A stretch of 6,374 bases of DNA, taken from an uncultured Chloroflexota bacterium (GTDB taxonomy: Bacteria; Chloroflexota; Limnocylindria; Limnocylindrales; CSP1-4). Numbering within the stretch: position 1 is the first letter of the stretch; each line of letters begins with the position of its first letter. The translations under genes and the position numbers were made by a program. Below the pieces are notes generated by a model, which was given only the letters and a program-made list of their open reading frames with translations, was not told where the DNA came from and did not search any database. Positions 1 through 5,807 of this stretch are shown piece after piece. The stretch spans positions 1 through 6,374 of the forward strand of contig CAIYQJ010000318.1 of the NCBI GenBank assembly GCA_903928275.1, in the 5' to 3' direction.

Positions 1-629
1 CCGATCCCGACGGTCGCGCTCCCGATCTCGAGCAGGGCGTTCCACGGGTCCACGTCGCGGAAGACCATCACGCCGAACGCTGCGGCCCCGAGGACGGCCC
101 ACGCGAGCACGACGTACTTGAGGAGCCGGAGCGGCCGGTCGAGGACCGCGAGGCGCGAGGCTCGCCGTTCCAGCGTCCGGATCGCTCGGCGTACCGGCGG
201 GATGCGTCGCTGGGCGAGATGGCTGAACCCGGCGACGAGGTCCTGGATGAAGCCGAGCGGACACAGCCACCCGCAGAAGGCACCGCGTGCGAAGAACGCG
301 ACGAGCAGCACGGCGACCCCGAGGATCACGTTCGAGACGTGCACATGGCTTACGAACCTGCCCGTGGCGAGGAACGTCCCGATCGTCTCGATCCCGCCGA
401 ACGGGCAGAGCGCCTCGCCCGACGTGACGGTGCCGCCTGCCGCCCCGCCGGCGACGGCGAGCGATCGCTCGACGACGACGCCGAGCACGACGAGCGCGAC
501 CGCGAGCTGCGTCGCGCGGCGGAACCCCTGGATCCCACGGAGCGCGGCGAGCCCGCGCCGGGGGCGCCGGATCGTGCCGAGCGTCGGGCGGCTGCGCCGA
601 GCCGGCTTCGATGTGGTCGCAGTGGTCAT
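1..629 (-). CDS. Membrane 4Fe-4S binding protein, NosR/NapH (Fer4_5) type, 3' end missing
   Basis: A reading frame stays open from an ATG at 629 to the left edge, giving 209 complete codons. The start is supported by AGGAGG at 635-640, five bases upstream. The protein has a basic N-terminus (about residues 1-38), then likely membrane segments at about 40-62, 97-115 and 168-190. Cysteine motifs are ALCPFGG (C75) and CGWLCPLG (C119, C123). CxxxCP inside a polytopic membrane protein is the hallmark of the NosR/NapH/CcoG-like group, which passes electrons across or along the membrane through Fe-S centres. The part that should carry the second CxxxCP motif lies outside the window. It lies 70 bases downstream of the DUF2202 gene on the same strand, so co-transcription is plausible, although a strong hairpin sits between them. 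The electron donor and acceptor cannot be told from here. The family call is fairly sure; the exact role is unknown. Confidence 0.82.
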   Translation of the reverse strand, partial: MTTATTSKPARRSRPTLGTIRRPRRGLAALRGIQGFRRATQLAVALVVLGVVVERSLAVAGGAAGGTVTSGEALCPFGGIETIGTFLATGRFVSHVHVSNVILGVAVLLVAFFARGAFCGWLCPLGFIQDLVAGFSHLAQRRIPPVRRAIRTLERRASRLAVLDRPLRLLKYVVLAWAVLGAAAFGVMVFRDVDPWNALLEIGSATVGI

Positions 630-648
630 CGTCTCCTCCTCTCTCCGG

Positions 649-688
649 CGACCGGGATCGCGACGCTGGCGTGTCGCGATCCCGGTCG
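649..688 (-). repeat. Perfect 16-bp inverted repeat between two co-directional genes
   Basis: CGACCGGGATCGCGAC (649-664) pairs perfectly with GTCGCGATCCCGGTCG (673-688) around an 8-base loop. It lies just after the DUF2202 stop codon (700) and ends 8 bases before the AGGAGG ribosome site of the downstream Fe-S protein gene, both on the minus strand. No T-run follows in either direction, so it is not a textbook intrinsic terminator. It could be a partial terminator, an mRNA-stabilising or processing hairpin that sets the ratio of the two products, or a protein-binding site. Confidence 0.75.
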
Positions 689-699
689 GGGGTGCGGCG

Positions 700-1302
700 T
701 CAGCGGGCGAGCTGGCGATCGAAGGCGCGGAGGTGCTGGACCGAGCCACTGCGGAGGTTCGTGTAGACCTGCCGGACGTCCGTCTGGGTGGCGCGGGCGA
801 TCGCGGCGTCGAGCTTCGCGATGTCGTCGAGCTCCACCGTCCGGCCGACACCGAACGCTGCCACCTCGTTCGCCGAGCCCGTGGCGAGGAGGCCGTCGTA
901 CATGGCCTTCGCGGAGCTCGATGCGAACGAGCCGTCGGCACGACCGGCCGTCGGATCAGCGACGCCGTACCGGGTGAGGAGCGTCCGGATCGCGGTCAGG
1001 TGGGTGTTCTCGGCTGCGGCGATGGTGTCCCAGACGGGCGAGGGGTACCGAGCGGCGAAGGCCCGGTAGAGGTCACGGGCGACCTTCTCCTCGTCGGCCA
1101 TCGCCGCGAGGTCGGCTGCCTGGACGGCCGTGAGCGGGGTGGCCGCGACGACGGTGGCGGTGCACGTGGCACAGGTGCCGGTCCCGCCGCGTGCCTGCGG
1201 CCCGGCGGCCGCGACGGTGGCGGGGCCGGCGGCGCCGGCCGCGATGGAGAAGGCCAGTGCCGCGGCGCCCGCGCCGATGAATGGGAGAGTGAGCTTCTTC
1301 AC
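700..1302 (-). CDS. Exported DUF2202 ferritin-like protein
   Basis: This encodes a 200-residue protein starting at GTG 1302, with GGAG about nine bases upstream. The GTG is preferred over an upstream in-frame ATG at 1518 because the protein from here begins MKKLTLPF, followed by a hydrophobic stretch (about 8-33) that looks like a Sec signal peptide with an AxA site near residue 33. The mature part fits the DUF2202 four-helix ferritin-like fold. Helix A carries EEK (E71, E72), helix B ENTH (E98, H101), helix C VELDDI (E157, D160) and the last helix NLRSGSVQHLRAF (H190). These are the expected carboxylate and histidine ligands of a di-metal centre. A CATC motif (C44, C47) sits just after the signal peptide, before the ferritin-like core. 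The protein should act outside the membrane or at the cell surface. Substrate and reaction are unknown for this family; metal binding or oxidation is inferred from the fold. It is probably the first gene of a unit with the downstream Fe-S membrane protein. Confidence 0.85.
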   Translation of the reverse strand: MKKLTLPFIGAGAAALAFSIAAGAAGPATVAAAGPQARGGTGTCATCTATVVAATPLTAVQAADLAAMADEEKVARDLYRAFAARYPSPVWDTIAAAENTHLTAIRTLLTRYGVADPTAGRADGSFASSSAKAMYDGLLATGSANEVAAFGVGRTVELDDIAKLDAAIARATQTDVRQVYTNLRSGSVQHLRAFDRQLAR

Positions 1303-1609
1303 GTTCTGCGTCTCCGAGCGATCCGTCCGGGCCGGCCCCTGCGGGTCACCGGTCGTGCGGGTCGATCCCGATGGTCGGTCGCGGGCGTGGATGCCCCGTG
1401 GACGCGGCGTGGAGCGTGCGTGGCGGTCCCGTGGCGACCGCCGGGATCCGGGACGGTGCCTGTCGGCCGGATCGCCCGTGCGTTCGCGGTGACGGACCGC
1501 GCGCATCCGCACGTCCACCGCGGGACCAGCCCGACCGCGACGTCGAGTGTCAGGCGCACCTCGGCCCGGCTACGCTCCCCCTGCGACGACCCCGCCAGGA
1601 GACCGATCC
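1303..1609. other. Divergent intergenic region with no supported gene
   Basis: These 307 bases separate the divergent starts of the DUF2202 gene (1302, minus) and the TSUP gene (1610, plus), so both promoters should lie here. Several frames stay open because of the high GC content, but their products are arginine/proline-rich and lack recognisable motifs or ribosome sites. A 7-bp hairpin (GGCGGTC 1422-1428, GACCGCC 1436-1442, loop 1429-1435) is present. A plausible plus-strand promoter is near 1547-1576. I find no clear -10 box for the minus gene. Confidence 0.5.
1547..1576 (+). promoter_or_regulatory. Possible sigma70-type promoter for the TSUP gene
   Basis: A -35-like GTGTCA (1547-1552, 4 of 6 to TTGACA) is followed after 18 bases by TACGCT (1571-1576, T, A and final T conserved). 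Transcription would start near 1583, giving a leader of about 27 bases containing AGGAG at 1597-1601. The match is weak but position and spacing are reasonable. Confidence 0.35.
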
Positions 1610-1972
1610 ATGCCCACGCTCGTCCTCATCGCCGTCATCGGACTCGTGGGCGGCGTCCTCTCCGGGCTGTTCGGCATCGGCGGCGGGCTCGTCATCGTCC
1701 CGGGGCTCATCATCCTCGCCGGGTTCACGGCCGCGAAGGCAGCGGGTACGTCGCTCGCGGCCCTGCTGCTCCCGGTCGGGCTCTTCGGGGCGCTCGAGTA
1801 CTACCGTGCCGGCCAGGTCGACGTCCGCGCCGCAGCGATCATCGCGGTCGGCCTGCTCCTCGGGGCGTACCTCGGCGCCCGGGTCGGGACGTCGCTCGAC
1901 CCGGTGATCGCCCAGCGGGCGTTCGGGATCTTCCTCCTCATCGTCGGCGCGAGGCTGACGCTCTTCGCGTGA
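1610..1972 (+). CDS. Half-size TauE/SafE (TSUP) family permease
   Basis: A 120-residue, very hydrophobic protein starts at ATG 1610 with AGGAG at 1597-1601, eight bases upstream. An in-frame GTG at 1547 would add 21 proline-rich residues without membrane character and is rejected. TSUP features are the N-terminal GLFGIGGG (19-26) followed by P31, then AAGTSLAALL (44-53) and LGAYLGARVG (84-93). Likely membrane segments lie at about 3-20, 24-40, 44-63, 73-92 and 103-119. Full-length members are about 250 residues with two such repeats and export organosulfur or sulfite-type anions; this protein is one repeat only. It ends in a normal stop with no second half downstream, so it probably works as a homo-oligomer, as other short DUF81 proteins may. 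The transported compound cannot be predicted from sequence; a sulfur anion is the family-based guess. The gene is followed 88 bases later by lgt. Confidence 0.85.
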   Translation: MPTLVLIAVIGLVGGVLSGLFGIGGGLVIVPGLIILAGFTAAKAAGTSLAALLLPVGLFGALEYYRAGQVDVRAAAIIAVGLLLGAYLGARVGTSLDPVIAQRAFGIFLLIVGARLTLFA

Positions 1973-2047
1973 GCGGCGATCGGACGATCGGCAGGCCGAA
2001 CACCGGATCCGCCGACTCGACCCTCGGGCCGTTCCCTCGATCGGTGC

Positions 2048-2060
2048 GACACTTCGCCGC
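2048..2060 (+). promoter_or_regulatory. Possible -10 box for a leaderless lgt transcript
   Basis: GACACT (2048-2053) lies seven bases before the GTG start of lgt and resembles the TANNNT -10 pattern found just before leaderless genes in high-GC bacteria. No Shine-Dalgarno sequence is present in front of the GTG and I see no -35 box. The alternative is read-through from the TSUP gene 88 bases upstream. Confidence 0.25.
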
Positions 2061-2921
2061 GTGATCGACCTAACGCCGTCACCGATCGCCTTCTCCATCG
2101 GCTCGTTCGGCATCCACTGGTACGGGATCGCGTACGCCGTCGGGCTCGCCGTCGCCTACGTCGTCATCGCCCACGAGGCGCGCTGGCGCGGTCTGGACGT
2201 CCGCCTGCTGCCGAACGCGATGATCCTCGTCGCGGTCGCGGCGCTCGTGGGCGGTCGCCTCTACCACGTGATCGACCAGTGGCAGCTCTACCGCGACGAC
2301 CCGCTGAAGATCGTCCTGCCGCCCTACTCGGGGCTCGGGGTCTATGGCGGGATCATCGCCGGCACGATCACCGCGATCCTCTACGCGCGCTGGAAGCGCC
2401 AGCCGTTCCTCGTGTGGGCGGACGCGGTGGCTCCCGGGCTGTTCGTCATGCAGGCGATCGCCCGCTGGGGCAACTTCTTCAACCAGGAGCTCTACGGTGC
2501 CCCGACGACGTTGCCGTGGGGGATCGCCATCCAGTGCCAGTACCGGACGCAGGGGTATCCGTGCCCGCCTGGCTCGGACCCGCTGGCGACGCTGGGCCAG
2601 CACTTCCAGCCCATGTTCCTCTACGAGTCGCTCTCGGGGCTCATCGGCGCGATCGTCCTCATCTGGCTCGCGCGACGGTTCGCCGGCCGGCTCCGACCCG
2701 GCGACCTGCTCCTGGTCTTCTTCATCTGGTACGGCGTCGTCCGCTTCCTCGTGGAATCGCTCAAGGCCGACAACTGGCTCTTCTTCGGCTTGCCGACCGC
2801 GCAGATCTTCGCCGCGAGCACCGCGATCGGCGCCGCGGTCATCCTCGTGGTGCGCCACCTGCGGACGCCGCCGCCGGAGGTGGGTCCGTCCGAAGCGGTG
2901 ACGGACGCCCCGGCAGGGTAG
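2061..2921 (+). CDS. lgt: Phosphatidylglycerol--prolipoprotein diacylglyceryl transferase
   Basis: Lgt is an inner-membrane enzyme that moves the diacylglyceryl group from phosphatidylglycerol to the lipobox cysteine of prolipoproteins, the first step of lipoprotein maturation. At 286 residues it has the usual family length. Recognisable blocks in order are HWYGIAYAVG (19-28), LVGGRLYHVI (62-71), SGLGVYGG (90-97), the Lgt signature IARWGNFFNQELYG (133-146), QPMFLYES (183-190) and WYGVVRFLVES (223-233). Expected catalytic or lipid-binding residues are R135, N138, E143, R228 and E232, matching E. coli R143, N146, E151, R239 and E243. The GTG at 2061 is chosen because it puts the HWYG motif at the family-typical distance from the N-terminus. 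No ribosome site precedes it, so translation may be leaderless. The tail after about residue 268 is proline/acid-rich and not conserved. It is convergent with the next gene. Confidence 0.96.
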   Translation: MIDLTPSPIAFSIGSFGIHWYGIAYAVGLAVAYVVIAHEARWRGLDVRLLPNAMILVAVAALVGGRLYHVIDQWQLYRDDPLKIVLPPYSGLGVYGGIIAGTITAILYARWKRQPFLVWADAVAPGLFVMQAIARWGNFFNQELYGAPTTLPWGIAIQCQYRTQGYPCPPGSDPLATLGQHFQPMFLYESLSGLIGAIVLIWLARRFAGRLRPGDLLLVFFIWYGVVRFLVESLKADNWLFFGLPTAQIFAASTAIGAAVILVVRHLRTPPPEVGPSEAVTDAPAG

Positions 2922-2923
2922 AA

Positions 2924-2941
2924 GTCCGCGCTCCGGCGGAC
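2924..2941. terminator. Short GC hairpin between convergent genes
   Basis: GTCCGC (2924-2929) and GCGGAC (2936-2941) form a 6-bp stem with a 6-base loop three bases after the lgt stop. It lies in the 41-base gap between the convergent lgt and Virulence_fact genes. It could serve as a bidirectional terminator, but there is no T-run, so the call rests on position and symmetry only. Confidence 0.3.
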
Positions 2942-2962
2942 CGGCTCGCGCCGCGCCTGGCC

Positions 2963-3295
2963 TCACTCCGCCTCGCCGCCCTCCGGATCGGGGCCCGAAG
3001 CGATCCGCCTGCCCTCGATCCGCCTGCCCTCACGTGTCCGCCCGAAGCGCGCGGCGATCTCCGCGACGACGGCGTCGGCCACTTCGTCGGCCGTGCCGTC
3101 CCGTTCCACGGGATCGGTCCAGGCGAACTCCGAGAGGTAGTCGTCGCTGCCGGCCAGGCCCTCCCGCATCGTGACGCGGCTGATCTCCTGCATGTACCAG
3201 GGCGGCAGCTTCCGGTCCGCTCGCGCCCCGGTCTCGTCCGTGACCCGGACCTGGGTCGGGATGTCGCGCCACGCGAGGATGCGGTAGCTGGCCAT
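2963..3295 (-). CDS. Small 'Virulence_fact' domain protein
   Basis: A 110-residue soluble protein starts at ATG 3295 with GGAGG seven bases upstream. Residues 1-84 match the pattern I know for the Pfam Virulence_fact family: YRILAWRDIPTQVRV near the start, then LPPWYMQEI (30-38), MREGLAGSDDYL (43-54) and a W/E-rich WTDPVERDGTADEVA (59-73). The family name comes from annotation history; its molecular function is unknown to me and it occurs in many non-pathogens. There is no signal peptide, membrane segment or cysteine. The C-terminal tail (about 86-110) is charged and contains the doubled EGRRI, encoded by a 15-bp tandem duplication. It is divergent from the methyltransferase gene (86-base gap) and convergent with lgt. 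The family call is moderately sure; no function should be read from the name. Confidence 0.72.
   Translation of the reverse strand: MASYRILAWRDIPTQVRVTDETGARADRKLPPWYMQEISRVTMREGLAGSDDYLSEFAWTDPVERDGTADEVADAVVAEIAARFGRTREGRRIEGRRIASGPDPEGGEAE
3001..3031 (-). repeat. 15-bp tandem duplication inside the Virulence_fact gene
   Basis: CGATCCGCCTGCCCT occurs at 3001-3015 and again, identical, at 3016-3030, with one more matching base at 3031. Because the unit is 15 bases it keeps the frame and doubles EGRRI in the basic C-terminal tail, outside the conserved domain. It looks like a recent slippage product. Confidence 0.85.
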
Positions 3296-3331
3296 GCGGA
3301 GTCCTCCGGGGCAGGCGGCGGTCGTCGCGTC

Positions 3332-3337
3332 AGGATA
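3332..3337 (-). promoter_or_regulatory. Possible -10 box for the Virulence_fact gene
   Basis: On the minus strand the sequence reads TATCCT (3337 to 3332), four of six to TATAAT, in the divergent gap. It would start transcription near 3325, about 30 bases before the ATG and upstream of the GGAGG. No convincing -35 box is seen. Confidence 0.35.
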
Positions 3338-3369
3338 GTGAGCCGCCGGGCCGCGATCGTGCCGGCTGC

Positions 3370-3375
3370 TACCCT
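3370..3375 (+). promoter_or_regulatory. -10 box for a leaderless methyltransferase transcript
   Basis: TACCCT (3370-3375) is followed by exactly six bases before the ATG at 3382, so the A of the start codon is at the expected transcription start. No Shine-Dalgarno motif lies in front of the ATG. This arrangement is typical of leaderless mRNAs in high-GC bacteria. No -35 box is recognisable. Confidence 0.45.
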
Positions 3376-3381
3376 CCGCTC

Positions 3382-3993
3382 ATGACCGACTCGGAGTACT
3401 GGGCCCGCTACTACGCGGTGACCGGCGAGCGTCCCGCCTGGGGGACGGTGCGCCGCGCCATCGAGCTGTTCGCCGCCGAAGGGCCGCCCCGGCAGCTGAC
3501 GGCCGTCGACCTCGGCTGCGGGGCCGGCCGCGACACCCAGGAGCTGCTGCGCGCGGGCTGGCGCGTGCTGGCGATCGATCGCGAGGAGGCCGCGATCGCG
3601 GCCGTCGAGATCGCCACCGAGCCGCACCTGCGCGGCGCGCTCGACGTCCGTGTCGCCGACCTCGCCGACTTCGACGTGCCGCAGTGCGACCTCGTCAACG
3701 CGAGCCTCAGCCTCCCGTTCCTCTCGCCCGAGCCCTTCTGGGGAACGTGGCGGCGGATCCTCGCCGCCCTGCCCGTCGGCGGCCGGTTCGCCGCCATGCT
3801 CTTCGGCGACCACGACGGCTCCGCGGCGGACCTGTCGATGACGTGCCTGCCGCCCGTCGAGATCCGGGCGCGTCTTGGCTCCTTCGAGATCGAGCACTGG
3901 GTGGACAGCGAAGAGGACACGACGACCGCGCTCGGCGAGCCGCACCACTTCCACCTCGTCGAGTTCGTCGCGCGTCGCACCGCCTCCGCCTGA
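3382..3993 (+). CDS. Class I SAM-dependent methyltransferase (TehB/UbiG-like fold)
   Basis: A 203-residue soluble protein with a Rossmann-type methyltransferase core. Motif I is VDLGCGAGRDT (42-52), which binds S-adenosylmethionine. The acidic end of beta2 is VLAIDREEA (62-70), with D66 expected to hold the ribose. The beta4 region is CDLVNASLSLPFL (102-114), followed by FWGTWRRILAALPVGGRFAA (119-138), the usual 'leader of the late strand' block. The N-terminal WARYYAVTGERP (8-19) resembles small methyltransferases of the TehB-like group. The C-terminus contains HHFHLVEFVARR (188-199). The substrate is unknown: nothing in the sequence separates small-molecule from metalloid or lipid targets. 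The ATG at 3382 is chosen because it follows a -10-like TACCCT at the spacing of a leaderless transcript and gives a complete domain. Neighbours give no pathway. Confidence 0.82.
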   Translation: MTDSEYWARYYAVTGERPAWGTVRRAIELFAAEGPPRQLTAVDLGCGAGRDTQELLRAGWRVLAIDREEAAIAAVEIATEPHLRGALDVRVADLADFDVPQCDLVNASLSLPFLSPEPFWGTWRRILAALPVGGRFAAMLFGDHDGSAADLSMTCLPPVEIRARLGSFEIEHWVDSEEDTTTALGEPHHFHLVEFVARRTASA

Positions 3994-4006
3994 GCCCGGA
4001 CCGGGC
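3994..4006 (+). terminator. Small GC stem directly after the methyltransferase stop
   Basis: GCCCG (3994-3998) and CGGGC (4002-4006) form a 5-bp stem with a 3-base loop immediately after the TGA; the following bases continue as CCCGG. No T-run follows. It is a weak candidate for transcription termination, supported by position only. Confidence 0.25.
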
Positions 4007-4019
4007 CCGGTGGGGAGGC

Positions 4020-4083
4020 CCACTTCGCCCGTGACGGCCGGCCCTCGCCGGCGCTACCCGGCCGTGCCACTCCGCCCGTGACG
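4020..4083 (+). repeat. 17-bp direct repeats flanking an 8-bp inverted repeat
   Basis: CCACTTCGCCCGTGACG (4020-4036) recurs as CCACTCCGCCCGTGACG (4067-4083), with 16 of 17 bases identical and copies 47 bases apart. Between and partly overlapping the first copy, ACGGCCGG (4034-4041) pairs with CCGGCCGT (4058-4065) around a 16-base loop. This sits in the 159-base gap before the NifX-domain gene, directly upstream of its promoter. It may be a terminator region for the gene before, a regulator site, or the remnant of a duplication. Confidence 0.7.
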
Positions 4084-4089
4084 ACAGGC

Positions 4090-4118
4090 ATGAGAGACAC
4101 CGTGGGCACCTATATGCT
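4090..4118 (+). promoter_or_regulatory. Sigma70-type promoter of the NifX/SQR-like unit
   Basis: ATGAGA (4090-4095, four of six to TTGACA) and TATGCT (4113-4118, four of six to TATAAT) are separated by exactly 17 bases. The stretch 4111-4128 is clearly AT-rich against the GC-rich surroundings. Transcription would start near 4125, giving a leader of about 28 bases that includes GGAAGGA (4140-4146), six bases before the ATG. This is the best promoter in the window. A weak ATGC/GCAT symmetry (4114-4117, 4131-4134) straddles the expected start and might be an operator, but the arms are only four bases. Confidence 0.6.
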
Positions 4119-4152
4119 TATGACATCTGTGCATCACGTGGAAGGACGCCCC

Positions 4153-4542
4153 ATGAAGATCGCGATCGTCACGGACGACGGACAGTCCATCAGCGCACAT
4201 TTCGGACGCGCCCGCGCGTACCTCGTGCTCACCGTCGAGGATGGTGCCGTCGTCGGCCGCGAGCTGCGGCCCAAGTCCGCGCCGCACCTCGACGCGCCAT
4301 CGGGCCACGAGGGGGTGGATGGCGGGCACGACACGCCGGCGGCCCACGAGCGGCATGACCAGATGATCGCGCCGATCATGGACTGCGCGTGCCTCGTCGC
4401 CCGGGGCATGGGCCGGGGAGCCTACGACCGGATCACCGCGGCGGGCATCCGGGCGATCGTCACCGACCTCGTCGATCCCGACGATGCGGCCCTCGCCTGC
4501 GCCGACGGCCGCATCGTGGACCTCGTCGAGCGCCTGCACTGA
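4153..4542 (+). CDS. NifX/NifB-domain (dinitrogenase iron-molybdenum cofactor biosynthesis family) protein
   Basis: A 129-residue cytosolic protein of the Nitro_FeMo-Co fold (RNase H-like). It begins MKIAIVTDDG, then SAHFGRARAYLV (14-25), and has the family's central ARGMGRGAYDRI (83-94) and a late AIVTDL (101-106). Possible metal ligands are H16, C78 and C80 (DCAC), C116, and a histidine-rich loop with H45, H52, H59, H65 and H68. In nitrogen fixers such domains carry Fe-S or FeMo-co precursors, but no nif genes are seen here; stand-alone members are widespread and of unclear function, probably Fe-S or metal handling. ATG 4153 is chosen over the in-frame ATG at 4090 because GGAAGGA lies six bases upstream, homology starts at MKIAI, and the promoter covers the extension. 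It is followed after only 23 bases by the SQR-like gene, so the two are almost surely co-transcribed. Confidence 0.88.
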   Translation: MKIAIVTDDGQSISAHFGRARAYLVLTVEDGAVVGRELRPKSAPHLDAPSGHEGVDGGHDTPAAHERHDQMIAPIMDCACLVARGMGRGAYDRITAAGIRAIVTDLVDPDDAALACADGRIVDLVERLH

Positions 4543-4565
4543 CCCGCGCGACCAGGAGGCCACGC

Positions 4566-5777
<1,212 letters not shown>

Positions 5778-5807
5778 TCGGCTCCCGGCCTCCGCTCGAC
5801 GCCCGGG

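Noticed and set aside
1303..1518. N-terminal extension of the DUF2202 protein from ATG 1518
   Set aside because: The extra 72 residues are arginine/proline-rich and would bury a good signal peptide; the GTG at 1302 has a GGAG upstream.
1976..1999. Repeated CGATCGG and a 4-bp stem after the TSUP gene
   Set aside because: Too short to separate from background in GC-rich DNA.
118..2064. A 648-codon plus-strand open frame
   Set aside because: It runs antisense through the Fe-S protein and DUF2202 genes, across the intergenic region and out of frame through the TSUP gene. Its product is arginine-rich low-complexity sequence with no domain; it exists because stops are rare in GC-rich DNA.
2079..2966. 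A 295-codon minus-strand open frame opposite lgt
   Set aside because: The opposite strand encodes a textbook Lgt protein; this product is charged low-complexity sequence with no motif.
2839..4023. A 394-codon minus-strand open frame
   Set aside because: It overlaps the well-supported Virulence_fact gene in another frame and lies antisense to the methyltransferase; no recognisable domain.
4078..4152. N-terminal extension of the NifX-domain protein (GTG 4078 or ATG 4090)
   Set aside because: The extension covers the promoter; the family homology and the ribosome site both point to ATG 4153.
4153..4542. Evidence for a nitrogen fixation cluster
   Set aside because: Only a stand-alone NifX/NifB-type domain is present; no nifHDK, nifE/N or nifB radical SAM gene is in the window, and such domains are common in non-fixers.
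4389..4565. N-terminal extension of the SQR-like protein
   Set aside because: It overlaps the NifX-domain gene out of frame and is arginine-rich; ATG 4566 has AGGAGG at ideal distance.
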